A stretch of DNA of 64,000 nt from Diplonema papillatum (Eukaryota; Euglenozoa; Diplonemea; Diplonemida; Diplonemidae), in the NCBI GenBank assembly GCA_030068145.1, contig JAPJBO010000484.1:1-64000 (forward strand), given 5' to 3'. This document shows positions 9,179 through 18,617 of this stretch, piece by piece (the stretch's first letter is position 1; every line of letters starts with the position of its first letter). The position numbers were made by a program, and so were the translations under genes. The notes beneath the pieces are model-generated. The model ran no database searches. It was not told where the DNA came from and saw only the letters and a program-made list of their open reading frames with translations.

Positions 9179-9484
9179 TGCTGCAACGCAAGGTGCGGAT
9201 TTCGTGTGCTTTCGAGCGGCCTAGCGCTTCTTCTTTTTTCATCATCGTTCATCATCCCGTCTTGCTAGGCTGCTCACAGTCGCTCGAAGATCTTTGTCCC
9301 TTTTCGCCACCAACTCGCCTGCAGTCCCCGAAAGCTTCCGGTCTCATATGCACATCGCCCACTTGCCTGCGGTTTCCGTCCCTCGTATGCTTATGCTTGG
9401 CACTTCTGGGGCCAGACAGTGGTCAACATGGTCGCCCATGGGCCAGTCAGGGGTCCACCAGTGGTCGAACCCAAAATACTAGTG

Positions 9485-9598
9485 TCAATCTCGATCACAC
9501 TCTACAACGCTCTACTACACTCTACTACACTCTATTACGCTCGATTACGCTCGATTACACTCGATTACACTCGATCAGGGGGTAGGTGAATTGGCTCA
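9485..9598. repeat. Right subterminal CGATTACACT array and terminal inverted repeat
   Basis: Degenerate 10-base repeats (CTCTACTACA grading into CGATTACGCT and CGATTACACT) run up to TCGATCAGGGGGTAGG. The terminal repeat closes the element at 9598, and CTACA follows at 9599-9603. Confidence 0.8.
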
Positions 9599-10671
9599 CT
9601 ACACCTAGTCAGGCAGGGCCTTCACCGGAAGCTGTTCTCCCGCGCTACAGGGATAGCGCAAGGGTTTGCTGGGATCGCCGACGGCTTAGATGTATCCACG
9701 GGCCGTCATGATCGCCATCACCGACGACTTCTTAGCCTCCCAGGGCCATCCCAAGCCACCCAAAAGCACGTCCAAGTGGAGCTTTGGTCTTGGAGAGTAA
9801 GAGCGGGAATCCGGTTGAGGAGCCACGTCGTTGCCGACTTACCGTGATGATGCTCATGGTCGACTCGAGTTTCGTCGGCTCTGCCGCCTTTTGCCACGGT
9901 GGAAGGACCCACCAGCGACTGTGCCCGGCCTCGCTCCCGCGAGCGATTGCGTTGATCGATCAGAAAATATTGCATGCCTAATACTCTCCAGGGAAAAGAC
10001 TTTCGAAAAGGGGTACTTTGGACCTACGGAAGTGGCCGGGAACACGGTATTTGGCCATCTGTGCTACTTTCCTTCACCACAAGACTGGTATCCTGCGACC
10101 CGCTGTTCCTCATTTCCTTCAGCTCCTGTATTCCAAGGATTCCTGCTCCCGAACTGTCGCTTTTCAGCCTACGGTTTTCAGGGCTACGGTTGGGTAACTT
10201 GAGGATGACCAGCCGCACGAAGAAGACCAAGAAGATTCACAACAGCATCGGCAAGGTAGGCAAGACGGGGGTCCGGTACACTTGAATGTCTACAAACCAG
10301 CACCTCATCACGACTTCAGGTCAAGCATATATATGGAGGCGGTGCCGCGACGACCACGTGCTGTGCACCTCGTTGAGAAGGGAGCGATTCTCAGCAGGAT
10401 ACTTGGTGCTTGCAGTGACTTCTTTGCACCGAGAGATGAGAGCAGGGAAATGTTACAGGGAAATGTTAACGAGGGTTTAGCACGAGATGGTTCCACGTGG
10501 GTTGCTGCCACCTCCAATCAAAGAAGTTCTGGACTTGGCTTCTGGGAGGAGCACCCCGGATCCAACAGCGGCTGTGCAGCACACTCAACATATCGAAGAG
10601 GAACTTCTTCCTTTGTCCTGCTCTCGCGTTCCCACCTACATGTTGCACAAGCGTACGCCATGCCCCAACTG
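9599..10671. repeat. CCTAGTCAGG block, unit A/B copy
   Basis: The block is repeated at 17112-17557 (truncated) and 31241-32235. The 31241 copy lacks 88 bases found here, between two AAGAC motifs. The copy here is cut at 10671 where retroelement copy B begins inside its left terminal repeat; the uncut continuation is visible after 32235. It contains the tiny ORF at 10205 and no other coding frame I can support. Confidence 0.7.
10205..10285 (+). CDS. 26-codon ORF with weak likeness to the N-terminus of ribosomal protein eL43
   Basis: ATG at 10205 opens a lysine-rich peptide with SRTKK and later GKVGKTGVRYT. This loosely recalls the eL43 start (xxRTKKVGIxGKYGTRYG). It is repeated unchanged at 31768-31848. 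It could be a captured exon or chance. Confidence 0.2.
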   Translation: MTSRTKKTKKIHNSIGKVGKTGVRYT

Positions 10672-10751
10672 GTAGCCTTTTGTGGAATTCCGACGATGGA
10701 GCGCAAGACGGGAGTAGAAGCCTCCGAGGCCTCCCGGACGATACGACCCTT

Positions 10752-10967
10752 CTGACACTGGAGAGGCTTCCGATGTGGGCACTTCCGGTGCGTGTGCCCA
10801 GTCCTGAGCTGTACCGCAGAGTACAGGACTTGGTGAGAGCGCGTGATCAGAGATCTCCTGCGCTGGGCAGTCCCGCAACCCCGGTTGAGAAGAGGTCAAC
10901 GTCTCAGCGGCGGGCGCTAAAGCGTGCCCTCGAGGACGTCCCCCTGATGCGGCCCGCCCTCGCATGA
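10752..10967 (+). CDS. Short leader ORF of the YR retroelement (copy B)
   Basis: The frame encodes LERLPMWALPVRVPSPELY followed by a basic C-terminal half (SQRRALKRALEDVP). Its TGA stop overlaps the ATG of the next ORF as ATGA at 10964-10967. No family is recognised. The copy C equivalent ends at 18621. Confidence 0.35.
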   Translation: MTLERLPMWALPVRVPSPELYRRVQDLVRARDQRSPALGSPATPVEKRSTSQRRALKRALEDVPLMRPALA

Positions 10968-11846
10968 GGAGCCTGTACACGACTGCAGGCACCAGGAGGG
11001 TCAACAACTCGAACACGGCCACGTACAGGGAGTGGCGTGCGAGCGAGGGCGTGCATCCATACCCGACGACGGTCCGGAGGCTTGAGAACTTCGGCGGATA
11101 CCTGTAGGCATGAAAGATCGGTCGAATCGACGTGCTCGAAATCATGTTTGCGGAGGTGGCAGGGTTCGATCTGCAGCACCTTCTGGCGGTGTTGCTCATG
11201 CTGGAGAGCAAGGATGCCTTGTCCGTAAACAAGGCCGTCGCGAAGGTGGTTCCGGGTTTCGTGGTGCCGCCACCAGGTCCGAGGCCGAAGGAGGATGCAT
11301 CGAGTAAGTCGTTTGGCGAGGCAACGACACAACAGCAGTTGCAGCAAATACTCATGCAACAACAGCGCCAGCAGGAAATGATGATGCAGAGGTTGCAACA
11401 GGTGCAGGCCGGCATTTGCTGGCTACACGGAGGACGCAACAGACGTCCGAGAGTGGGAAGGAGCCATGGCAACGGACGTTGCCGGGCTTGTACAAGACCT
11501 CCGTCTCAAGTACCTGAACGGTACGGCGCTGGCCGGCAGCTTCGGGCGCTTGCGCGACTGGGTTGAGGGAGTCGCGCACGGTGGTGGCTGGACGTACAAT
11601 TTGGAGATTGTACGTTCGGGCAACAACCTCCTGCAGGAGGTCAGGCTGCACCACTACTGGTGCACGAAACAACTGCCGCGCGCGGCGAGCTGGCTCAGAC
11701 GTCGGACGACCCGATGGAGAGGGCAGCTGCCAAGGTCGAGTGTGCGCGGGCCAAGAAGTGGGAGTGCACGTCCGCGATTCGGCGGCAAAGGTAGCAAGAA
11801 AGGATACGCCGCGGCTCAGGGAAACGTGAGACCCGGGGGAAAGTGA
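10964..11846 (+). pseudogene. Gag-like region of the YR retroelement (copy B), interrupted
   Basis: A 47-codon frame (MRSLYTTAGTRR ... ENFGGYL) ends at 11107 in TAG, soon followed in the same frame by TGA. The frame then continues as EIMFAEVAGFDLQHLLAVLL and a Gln/Met-rich coiled segment (QQQLQQILMQQQRQQEM). A deletion joins this to a second helical part (MATDVAGLVQDLRLKYLNG), and a further frame change leads to ELAQTSDDPMERAAAKVECARA. Position before the recombinase and the composition suggest a Gag-type protein; no zinc knuckle is visible. Confidence 0.4.
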
Positions 11847-12035
11847 CTGGCCCTCCCCCGGGCCCGGTGGGAGGCGACACTCCCGCGTCTGCCAGTGAGG
11901 AACGGTCGGCCGCGACAGCTCGCCGGTGCCCGACCGGTGAACGTAAGTTTACCCGGAAGCGCGAAAACCAGCTTCACGCGCTTTCGAGGTTCAACGCCCG
12001 TGCTCGGAAGTCGGCCAACAGCAATCGGACGGGCG

Positions 12036-12984
12036 ATGTTTGACCTGATCGCCAGCAGGGTTGGAACCACGGTGCCGCGTGGGGTGCAGGCGAAGCACCG
12101 GGAACGGCGGGTTTCGTCCGAGGAGGCGATGCAACGCCTGCGCCATTTTGTTGGCAAGGCATGGGCGGATTCGACAGTGCAGGACCGCCAGAATTTGTGG
12201 CACCGCTTCCAGGCATGGCCGGATATGCAGGGATTGCCGGCGGATCCGGATACAGCAACCCAATTTGTCGTGGCGACAGTGGTCGAGCCGCAGGGCATGC
12301 TGGCGTATACCCGCCTCCTTTCAGCGGTCTTTGGCCACCTTGGGGTGGATGCCCGGCCCCTCCTATCGTTGGCCACGGTCCTCCGTGGTTCAGGAGGCAA
12401 TATTCCCCTGGAGCAAGCCCTATCAGTGCCGAGGGAGGTGTTGTTAGCTTGGGCATTCCGACAGACTCCTCGCGTGCGTGCGGCAGTTTTGATCGCGTGG
12501 AAGACGGCTTCGCGGTGGGGCGACGTTCAAAATCTCTCCCGTGCGTGTTTTCCTCTCATCTCGAACACGGAGATTAGTGGTCGACTGGAACACGCTGCCG
12601 AAGGGCCGTCGGGGCAACCCGTTCTGCAGAAGCAAGGTAGTTGCGATCCGGGGACCGCTGACCCGGGAGATCGCGGAGTTGCTGCGGGGCCTCGGGAACT
12701 TTCAACAGTTGTGCCCCCTCTCGACGGATCAGTTCAGCAGACTGCTCGGAGCGGACAACGCGACGAAGCTGTACTCCGCGCACAGCGTGAAGAGGGGCGC
12801 CATCGACCACTTGATGAACATGAAGGCTGCGGGAGCTCCGTTCGCGCTGCAGTTGATTTCGCGCCTGGCGAAGCACACGAACGACGCCGATCCGACCGTG
12901 GCCAACATGACGGTCAGGTACACGTCGGATCCGGTGGCGCTGGCGCGGGTTCTTCAGACCGGGGACGTGACAAGGTACCTCTGA
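12036..12984 (+). pseudogene. Tyrosine recombinase of the YR retroelement (copy B), one +1 frame break
   Basis: From ATG 12036 the protein has a helical core-binding domain (EAMQRLRHFVGKAWADSTV ... YTRLLSAVFGHLG) and then the catalytic domain. Its first Arg lies in WKTASRWGDVQNL, HxxR-like residues are in HSVKRGAIDHL, then LISRLAKHTN and the tyrosine in VRYTSDP. Between NTEI and VVDWNTLPKG, at 12573-12577, the frame moves by +1. Copy C has the same break. The enzyme would join the element DNA into the genome without a target duplication. Confidence 0.75.
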
Positions 12985-13168
12985 GGAGGAGGAAGTCGGA
13001 CAAGAAGCGGAGGCACCCCCCTATGTGCAAGCACCCCGATCCGGACCCCGGCGGCTTGTCGTCCATCAACACCAGCGGTACTCCATCCTTCGGAGGGGGA
13101 AGCGGACCCGGCTTCCGGGGACAGAGGAAGAGAAGAAGTCGCCGCTGCACGTCGACTCGGTACCATCA

Positions 13169-14714
13169 ATGGACGTTGCGGTTCTTCGCCGACGAATGAA
13201 CGCGCCGACGAGGAAGAGGTTCGATGAGACTTGGTCCCGGACGTTTTACCCGCAGACGTTCCCTTCGAAGACGTCTTCACCTCCGGGTCGTTCCCGTTTC
13301 GAGGCGGCGCATGCGTTTGAGCTGGAAGAGCACGGAATCGCGGAACGTGCCGCTGGTCCGGGTAGAGACATGAACGTGCCGTTCACAGTCGTCGAGGAGA
13401 AGGAACGCAAGCTCCGCCAGCGGTTCATCCTGTGGACGTACGACGCGAACCGGGTGGTCGAAGCGGACGGATACGAGGCTCACGTCCCCCTTAGCCACGT
13501 GTCGAAGTATCTGCACGCGGTGAATCGAGAGTGCGGCTCGACCCGGGACTTCAGGTGTGGGTTCTACGGGATGGAGATTCCAGCTGCGTCTCGCCGACTT
13601 TTCGCCTTTCAGCGACGGCGACGGCAACTGGTGGCAATTGACGAGGCTACCGATTGGCCATTCGTGTGCACCCGAGCTGATGTACACATTGGCGTCGACG
13701 ACCGCGGGGCACCCAGATTACGTCGACGGCAAGCATGCAGTGTCATCGGAGGTGCTGGTTCACGTCTGGGTGGACAACATCAGATACGCGGGGCCACGCA
13801 ATCTCGTGTTGAAGGCGACGTCGTATCCGGACGCCTTGGCTGCCGAGGCACGCATTACGTCGAAGGCTGCGGATACGAGGAACGCGGCATGCCGCTATGA
13901 GTTTCTTGGCGTCGACTGGAAGCATAGCGACGGCACCGTGGGCGTCTCCGCCAAGATGCAATCGCGTTTGCAGCGCGCCGAGGAGAGTGTTCGAGCGGGT
14001 AAGATGTCAGCCGCCGAAATCAAATCCCTGGCTGGTCGTTTGCTGCACGCGTCGGCGATTGCCGGAGTCTACGTGGGCGAGTACTACTTCGCCCTGAAGT
14101 TCTTTCGACTGACGAACGCCCTCAATCGGGGCGAGAAGTGTCTTGACGAGAACGTGGTTCTGTCACACGGTCTGCAGCGCGCGCTCCCCTCGTGGATGCA
14201 GCGTGTTCAGCGTCGCCGAATTGTTCCAGTCGCTGCTCAATCGCCGAAGTTGGCAGTGTTCGTGGATGCCAGCCTTGATGGTTGGGGAGGTGTACTCGTC
14301 GACGTCGACACCAACGACATGGTAGTCGTCGGCTCTTGTTGGAATCGTGTGGAGAAGCGCCTCCACATAAACCAGCTTGAAGCTATGGCCTTCGAGAGAT
14401 CCGTGAAGGCCATCTCGCCGGCGTACGCCGGGTCCACGGTAACGGTCATCGTGGACAACACCTCTGTGCAAGGGGTGGCCCGAAAGGGCGCGTGTTTACG
14501 ATCGCATATCTTGAACGATGCGGTTGTTCGTGCTTTGTTGTGTTTGCAGCAACTGAAGGTTGCGCTGTCCGTTAGGTGGGACTGGAGCGCAGGGAATCCC
14601 GCTGATCTGCCATCGCGGGTGCCGTTGGCATCTCTCACCGAACAAAACTTTTCGGATATGTCACTGGCGGTCAGGAGCTTTGTTCTGACTGGCGTCATGG
14701 GTCCGGCGGTGTGA
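13169..14714 (+). pseudogene. Reverse transcriptase-RNase H (copy B), one +1 frame break
   Basis: The gene follows the recombinase stop by about 185 bases. Motif A (DFRCGFYGMEIP) is in the first frame and the rest from SDGDGNWWQLTRLPIG is in the next, with the break at 13609-13612. The second catalytic residue of the RT box is Asn (WVDN). The RNase H active site looks complete. The amino-acid reading equals copies A and C. Confidence 0.75.
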
Positions 14715-14862
14715 CCTCCTGGGCTAGCCTGTTCTCTCACCAACCGTGGCTATCTCGGGGGGGTTACCCCAACGGAAGTGATTTCTCCCCTTTTCCCCTT
14801 TCTCCTGAGCTGGAAAGACAGAAGCATGTGCCCATGCCTGAGTGAGTAGCCGGCGGAGAATT

Positions 14863-14940
14863 CTTGCGATCCATCGTGGGAATTCCACAAAGGCAAACGA
14901 ACGCTCTCCAGGAATATATCGGTTGGCCGGGTAGGAATTT
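14863..14940. repeat. Right inverted terminal repeat, copy B
   Basis: Same sequence as 2034-2111 and 22504-22581; reverse complement of the left end of copy C. Confidence 0.85.
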
Positions 14941-15800
14941 AGAAGGAGGGCTCACCGGGTTCCAGCAAAGTTTGCTGAGCCGGACGTCCAGTAGCTGTAC
15001 CCCCTTCTGCAATACCTATGCCTCTTCTGTGATGTCATCTGCCTCGCACGTGGGGGCCTCATAGCACCCACATGAACAAAAACATTCTTCGCATCGTAAA
15101 ACATACCCTCCTGCACGTCGACCTTGGCACCAGCTGCGATCAATTCCTTGACAACTTCGAGTGACTGGCTGGCAATATGCAGAGCCGTCCAACCATCTGT
15201 GTCATTGGGTGAGCGGCTAAAATGTACAACGACACGAACACAATGTGTGGGTGGTAGCAATCAGATGCAGACTGCATCACGGGCAGCCTGAAGCGGGAGG
15301 TGTTACTTTCAGATTCACGTCTCAGGGTCGAGACGCAGGCGACAGAGAATGGATGATCTTGGGCAAACACAAATCTTCCGTGTCATGTGGTGACATGTGG
15401 CATCTTCTTGTCCGGAAAGTACATGTTGTGAGCCGCTCTCCACATTGGAATTCGGTGTTTTTCTTGGGTTCCATCTTTGTTTGATAAGGGAACAAGGGAA
15501 AACGACATTCACCGATCTGCTATGTATCATCCTGCTTCTTGCATGTCAAAACGTTGTGACCCGAATCACCACATCTGGTGCACTTTCGTTTCTTTGCTGC
15601 TGGCGGTGGGTCACTTGACGTGCCGCGCTTGGAGCCCTTTCGTGGTTTGTTGATTACCCTCGGAGCATATTCGTTTGCAACAACCACATCGAAGGGGACG
15701 GACCTCACCCTTGCTTTTCATCCTTCGCTTTTTTCCCTGCCCCCCAAGAGCGGTACCGTCACGGGAGGAAGTATCATATTATACCCACGGTTGGCATGTA
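14941..15800 (-). repeat. Shared 3' flank (unit B) with ankyrin and zinc-knuckle fragments
   Basis: The minus strand reads NDTDGWTALHIASQSLEVVK then ELIAAGAKVDVQ (about 15110-15215) and the knuckle CTRCGDSGHNVLTC (15520-15708). Compared with unit A the ankyrin part has lost the GHSE tetrapeptide; the surrounding DNA is almost unchanged. Confidence 0.55.
15520..15708 (-). pseudogene. CCHC zinc-knuckle C-terminus (unit B)
   Basis: Identical in translation to 2701-2889: basic linker, C-x2-C-x4-H-x4-C knuckle, stop after KKQDDT. The rest of the source protein is absent. Confidence 0.5.
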
Positions 15801-15910
15801 ATAATTATTATTAGATTTGATTAGATTTTATTAGATATTATTAGCCTGATTATTACGTATTATTAGATCTAATAATGGGTAATAACTAATAATTTCTAAT
15901 AATTTCTAAT
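15800..15910. repeat. AATAAT-rich array, type 1 (unit B)
   Basis: Same motif set as 2984-3095. Here it runs directly into the 122-codon block, without the foldback block and ACAACGTTC repeats of unit A. Confidence 0.6.
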
Positions 15911-16847
15911 AATTATTATTACCTGGTAATAATTTCTCATAATTTCTAACAAAGTCTAATAATTTCTAATAATCTAATAATCGCCTGCAGAGAGTCCCCA
16001 GGAAGTGGGAGGATCAGGGAAAGACTACTCAGTCGGGCTAGGGTCTTGGCAATGAAGCCGCGAAAATGGAGGGAACCCAGAAATCAAAGTAGCTACGGCC
16101 CAAATCTCAGATTTTGTACTCAGTGAAAATATCCGATTTAGCTCTCGGTGAAAATCTCAGATTCAGCTTTCGGTGAAGATCTGCAGATTGTTCCTTCCAT
16201 CTCACATTTTGCACTCAGCCCAAAACTCTCATGCGAGTTCAAAATCTGCGAGTTCGTGAGCGCAAACCCGGCGCCCGCCCAGAAAACATCACGGTCCCGG
16301 ACGATGCTCAATGGCGACAAACGCAAAGAAGAAGAGACACGAAAACAACACCAGAATCCATGCCAGGCAAGAGACTGGGTGGCCTGGCAGTGCAAGCCAA
16401 GCGGTGATGCCAAGGTGCTTTTAGGCAATGATATTGTATTAGTGTCGCCCCATAGTGCACTTAATCACCGCAAGTCCCAGCGCTTCATCAAAGCGGTTGT
16501 GGGCAAGCCGTGGTGAAAAGGCAGGACGTGACAATGGTGCTTGCAGAAGACAGCCCGAAGAACTGGCAGAAGATTCCAAGGAGGCCGTACATTCTGTGTG
16601 CAGATGAAAGTGAAATGACACCGGGATCTTATTGTCTGCTTCGGTCGGGTTCCAGATCATCGTCCTCTGCCGGGATCTTGCCTCAAACCTCTCCTACCTC
16701 TTTTGGCATCCTTCCATTTCGACTTAGCAACTAACGGAATTGCGAACGGGATGAAAGGAACAGCTTGGACGCACCAACACCCACTGTGACGATCACCTTC
16801 CACTCCTAGGGGCACTTTTGCTGTGAGAATGCATGGGAAAGTCGGGT
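15905..16847. repeat. Dispersed block with the 122-codon ORF (unit B copy)
   Basis: The copy carries the same ORF at 16148-16516. It is missing the segment equivalent to 4736-4911 of unit A; the join follows GGTTCCAG at about 16653. Confidence 0.6.
16148..16516 (+). CDS. Hypothetical protein, 122 aa (unit B copy)
   Basis: Same reading as 4230-4598 and 30526-30894. No family is recognised. Confidence 0.3.
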   Translation: MKISDSAFGEDLQIVPSISHFALSPKLSCEFKICEFVSANPAPAQKTSRSRTMLNGDKRKEEETRKQHQNPCQARDWVAWQCKPSGDAKVLLGNDIVLVSPHSALNHRKSQRFIKAVVGKPW

Positions 16848-17012
16848 AATAATGGATTATTACCTGGTAATAATATCTAACAATAGGTGATAATTTCCAA
16901 TACTCAGGTAATAATATCTAATAATTTCAGGAACCAGGTAATAATATCTAATAATTTCTAATAAAATCTAATAATTTGGGGCGGATTTCGGAAATCTAAT
17001 AATAGGTAATAA
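16848..17012. repeat. AATAAT-rich array, type 3 (unit B)
   Basis: Copy of 5098-5262 with two or three substitutions. Confidence 0.6.
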
Positions 17013-17557
17013 TCGTGGCGGTTTTGGGGGGGCGCCAGGTTTATTTCCGGCCAACATTTTTTCCAACCAACATTTTTTTGGTAAAAGCAAGTTGTACTTA
17101 GCAGATTTCATACTACACCTAGTCAGGCAGGGCCTTCACCGGAAGCTGTTCTCCCGCGCTACAGGGATAGCGCAAGGGTTTGCTGGGATCGCCGACGGCT
17201 TAGATGTATCCACGGGCCGTCATGATCGCCATCACCGACGACTTCTTAGCCTCCCAGGGCCATCCCAAGCCACCCAAAAGCACGTCCAAGTGGAGCTTTG
17301 GTCTTGGAGAGTAAGAGCGGGAATCCGGTTGAGGAGCCACGTCGTTGCCGACTTACCGTGATGATGCTCATGGTCGACTCGAGTTTCGTCGGCTCTGCCG
17401 CCTTTTGCCACGGTGGAAGGACCCACCAGCGACTGTGCCCGGCCTCGCTCCCGCGAGCGATTGCGTTGATCGATCAAAAAATATTGCATGCCTAATACTC
17501 TCCAGGGAAAAGACTTTCGAAAAGGGGTACTTTGGACCTACGGAAGTGGCCGGGAAC
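17013..17557. repeat. GC-rich block joined to the CCTAGTCAGG block (unit B), uninterrupted
   Basis: This is the empty-site form of the hAT-like insertion of unit A: the block continues through CTACA (17112-17116) straight into CCTAGTCAGG. Homology with 9604 onward stops at 17557, after GTGGCCGGGAAC. Confidence 0.75.
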
Positions 17558-18282
17558 GGCTGCAGGATGCCCCGCTTCCCCGCGGTCCCGCGGAGGGCAT
17601 CCCTAAACGAGGCATGGACGGGAAACGGGCACAAGAGGCGTTCCCCCTTGGCCATGAGTTTCAGAAGGGAAAAGACCTCAACAGGGCAGTACAGAATTGA
17701 CTCTGGCACGCTGTCGGGTCCATCCGGCAGGAGCAAAGGGGGCAGGCAACAGGTTGATGCTTTCAAAGGTGAGGTATCTACTGCACGTCCCTTTTGCCTT
17801 GGACAGAGTCCATCCAACCCTCACGCCGCCCTCGCCGACGCGGACATCCTCCGTCAGGATCGACTGCATGGAGAGTGAAGTGCTCACCCAGCAGCTGCAG
17901 ATCCACGCCGAGGCGTACAAGGCGCCCCACAACATCATCAACGCCATCTTAGCCGAGGACACGGCGGATGGTTTGCTGACGACATCCGCAGGTTGATCAG
18001 AGCGTTGAAGAGAGCGGCGCCTGACCCTGAGAGCGACGAGCCCCGAGGCGCCGCACAGTCCCGTCAGATCTTCGGCTTCGTGCGGACCGTTGGCGAGTAC
18101 GACTTCGCAGCGACCGAAACGGGCGACGACGCAAAAACCTTCCATATCTCTTACCTTAAACTTACGTTTGTCAGCATAATCGTCCTCACCAAACCTCTTC
18201 TTCCAAGCTGCCCTTAGTGCCGCAGGGTATCTGCAATCCCAAACGTCCGACGTCGGAAGAGGCGATTGCGACATTTGAAAAG
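17558..18282. other. Unique segment before copy C, with broken coding-like frames
   Basis: No other copy exists in the window. Forward frames give MESEVLTQQLQIHAEAYKAP (from about 17868) and, after a frame change near 17970, DDIRRLIRALKRAAPDPES continuing to 18215. These read like pieces of a real but interrupted protein. The reverse strand at 18120-18215 gives AAWKKRFGEDDYADKRKFK over a GTAAGT motif. I cannot decide the coding strand. Confidence 0.3.
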
Positions 18283-18360
18283 AAATTCCTACCCGGCCAA
18301 CCGATATATTCCTGGAGAGCGTTCGGTTGCCTTTTGTGGAATTCCGACGATGGAGCGCAA
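18283..18360. repeat. Left inverted terminal repeat, copy C
   Basis: Begins AAATTCCTACCCGGCC and contains CCAACCGATATATTCC. It is matched in reverse complement by 22504-22581, 14863-14940 and 2034-2111. Copy B keeps only its inner third. Confidence 0.85.
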
Positions 18361-18617
18361 GACGGGAGTAGAAGCCTCCGAGGCCTCCCGGACGATACGA
18401 CCCTTCTGACACTGGAGAGGCTTCCGATGTGGGCACTTCCGGTGCGTGTGCCCAGTCCTGAGCTGTACCGCAGAGTACAGGACTTGGTGAGAGCGCGTGA
18501 TCAGAGCTCTCCTGCGCTGGGCAGTCCCGCAACACCGGTTGAGAAGAGGTCAACGTCTCAGCGGCGGGCGCTAAAGCGTGCCCTCGAGGACGTCCCCCTG
18601 ATGCGGCCCGCCCTCGC

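Larger units (their letters stand above)
5370..9598 (+). mobile_element. Complete hAT-like DNA transposon, 4.2 kb, two genes
   Basis: The ends are inverted repeats of about 23 bases beginning TGAGCCAATTCACCTA. The 5-base target duplication CTACA is at 5365-5369 and 9599-9603, and the uninterrupted target is visible at 17100-17120 and 31230-31250. Both ends carry subterminal arrays of CGATTACACT-type repeats (5405-5480 and 9485-9578) in the same orientation. Inside are a 724-residue transposase-like gene and a second gene for a BED-type finger protein. Both frames are open, so this copy may be intact. A partial left end of a relative is at 46006. Confidence 0.9.
10672..14940 (+). mobile_element. 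YR retroelement, copy B
   Basis: Copy B starts inside the left inverted terminal repeat (its first bases are missing) and ends at the right repeat 14863-14940. It keeps the full recombinase gene but has lost about 140 bases of the gag-like region near 11408 that copy C retains. The order is gag-like ORFs, tyrosine recombinase, RT-RNase H. This order matches the published layout of the kinetoplastid VIPER element rather than DIRS1 or Ngaro, where the recombinase is last. Confidence 0.8.

Noticed and set aside
8682-9245. Minus-strand frame with GQHPVAPPA repeats
   Set aside because: It is only the reverse reading of the 27-base tandem repeat in the BED-finger gene.
10636-11472. Long minus-strand open frames opposite the gag-like region (up to 278 codons; 532 codons at 17678-19276)
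   Set aside because: They are shadows caused by GC-rich plus-strand coding sequence; their composition is Cys/Arg/Ser-rich without motifs and the plus strand has coherent recombinase and RT genes next to it.
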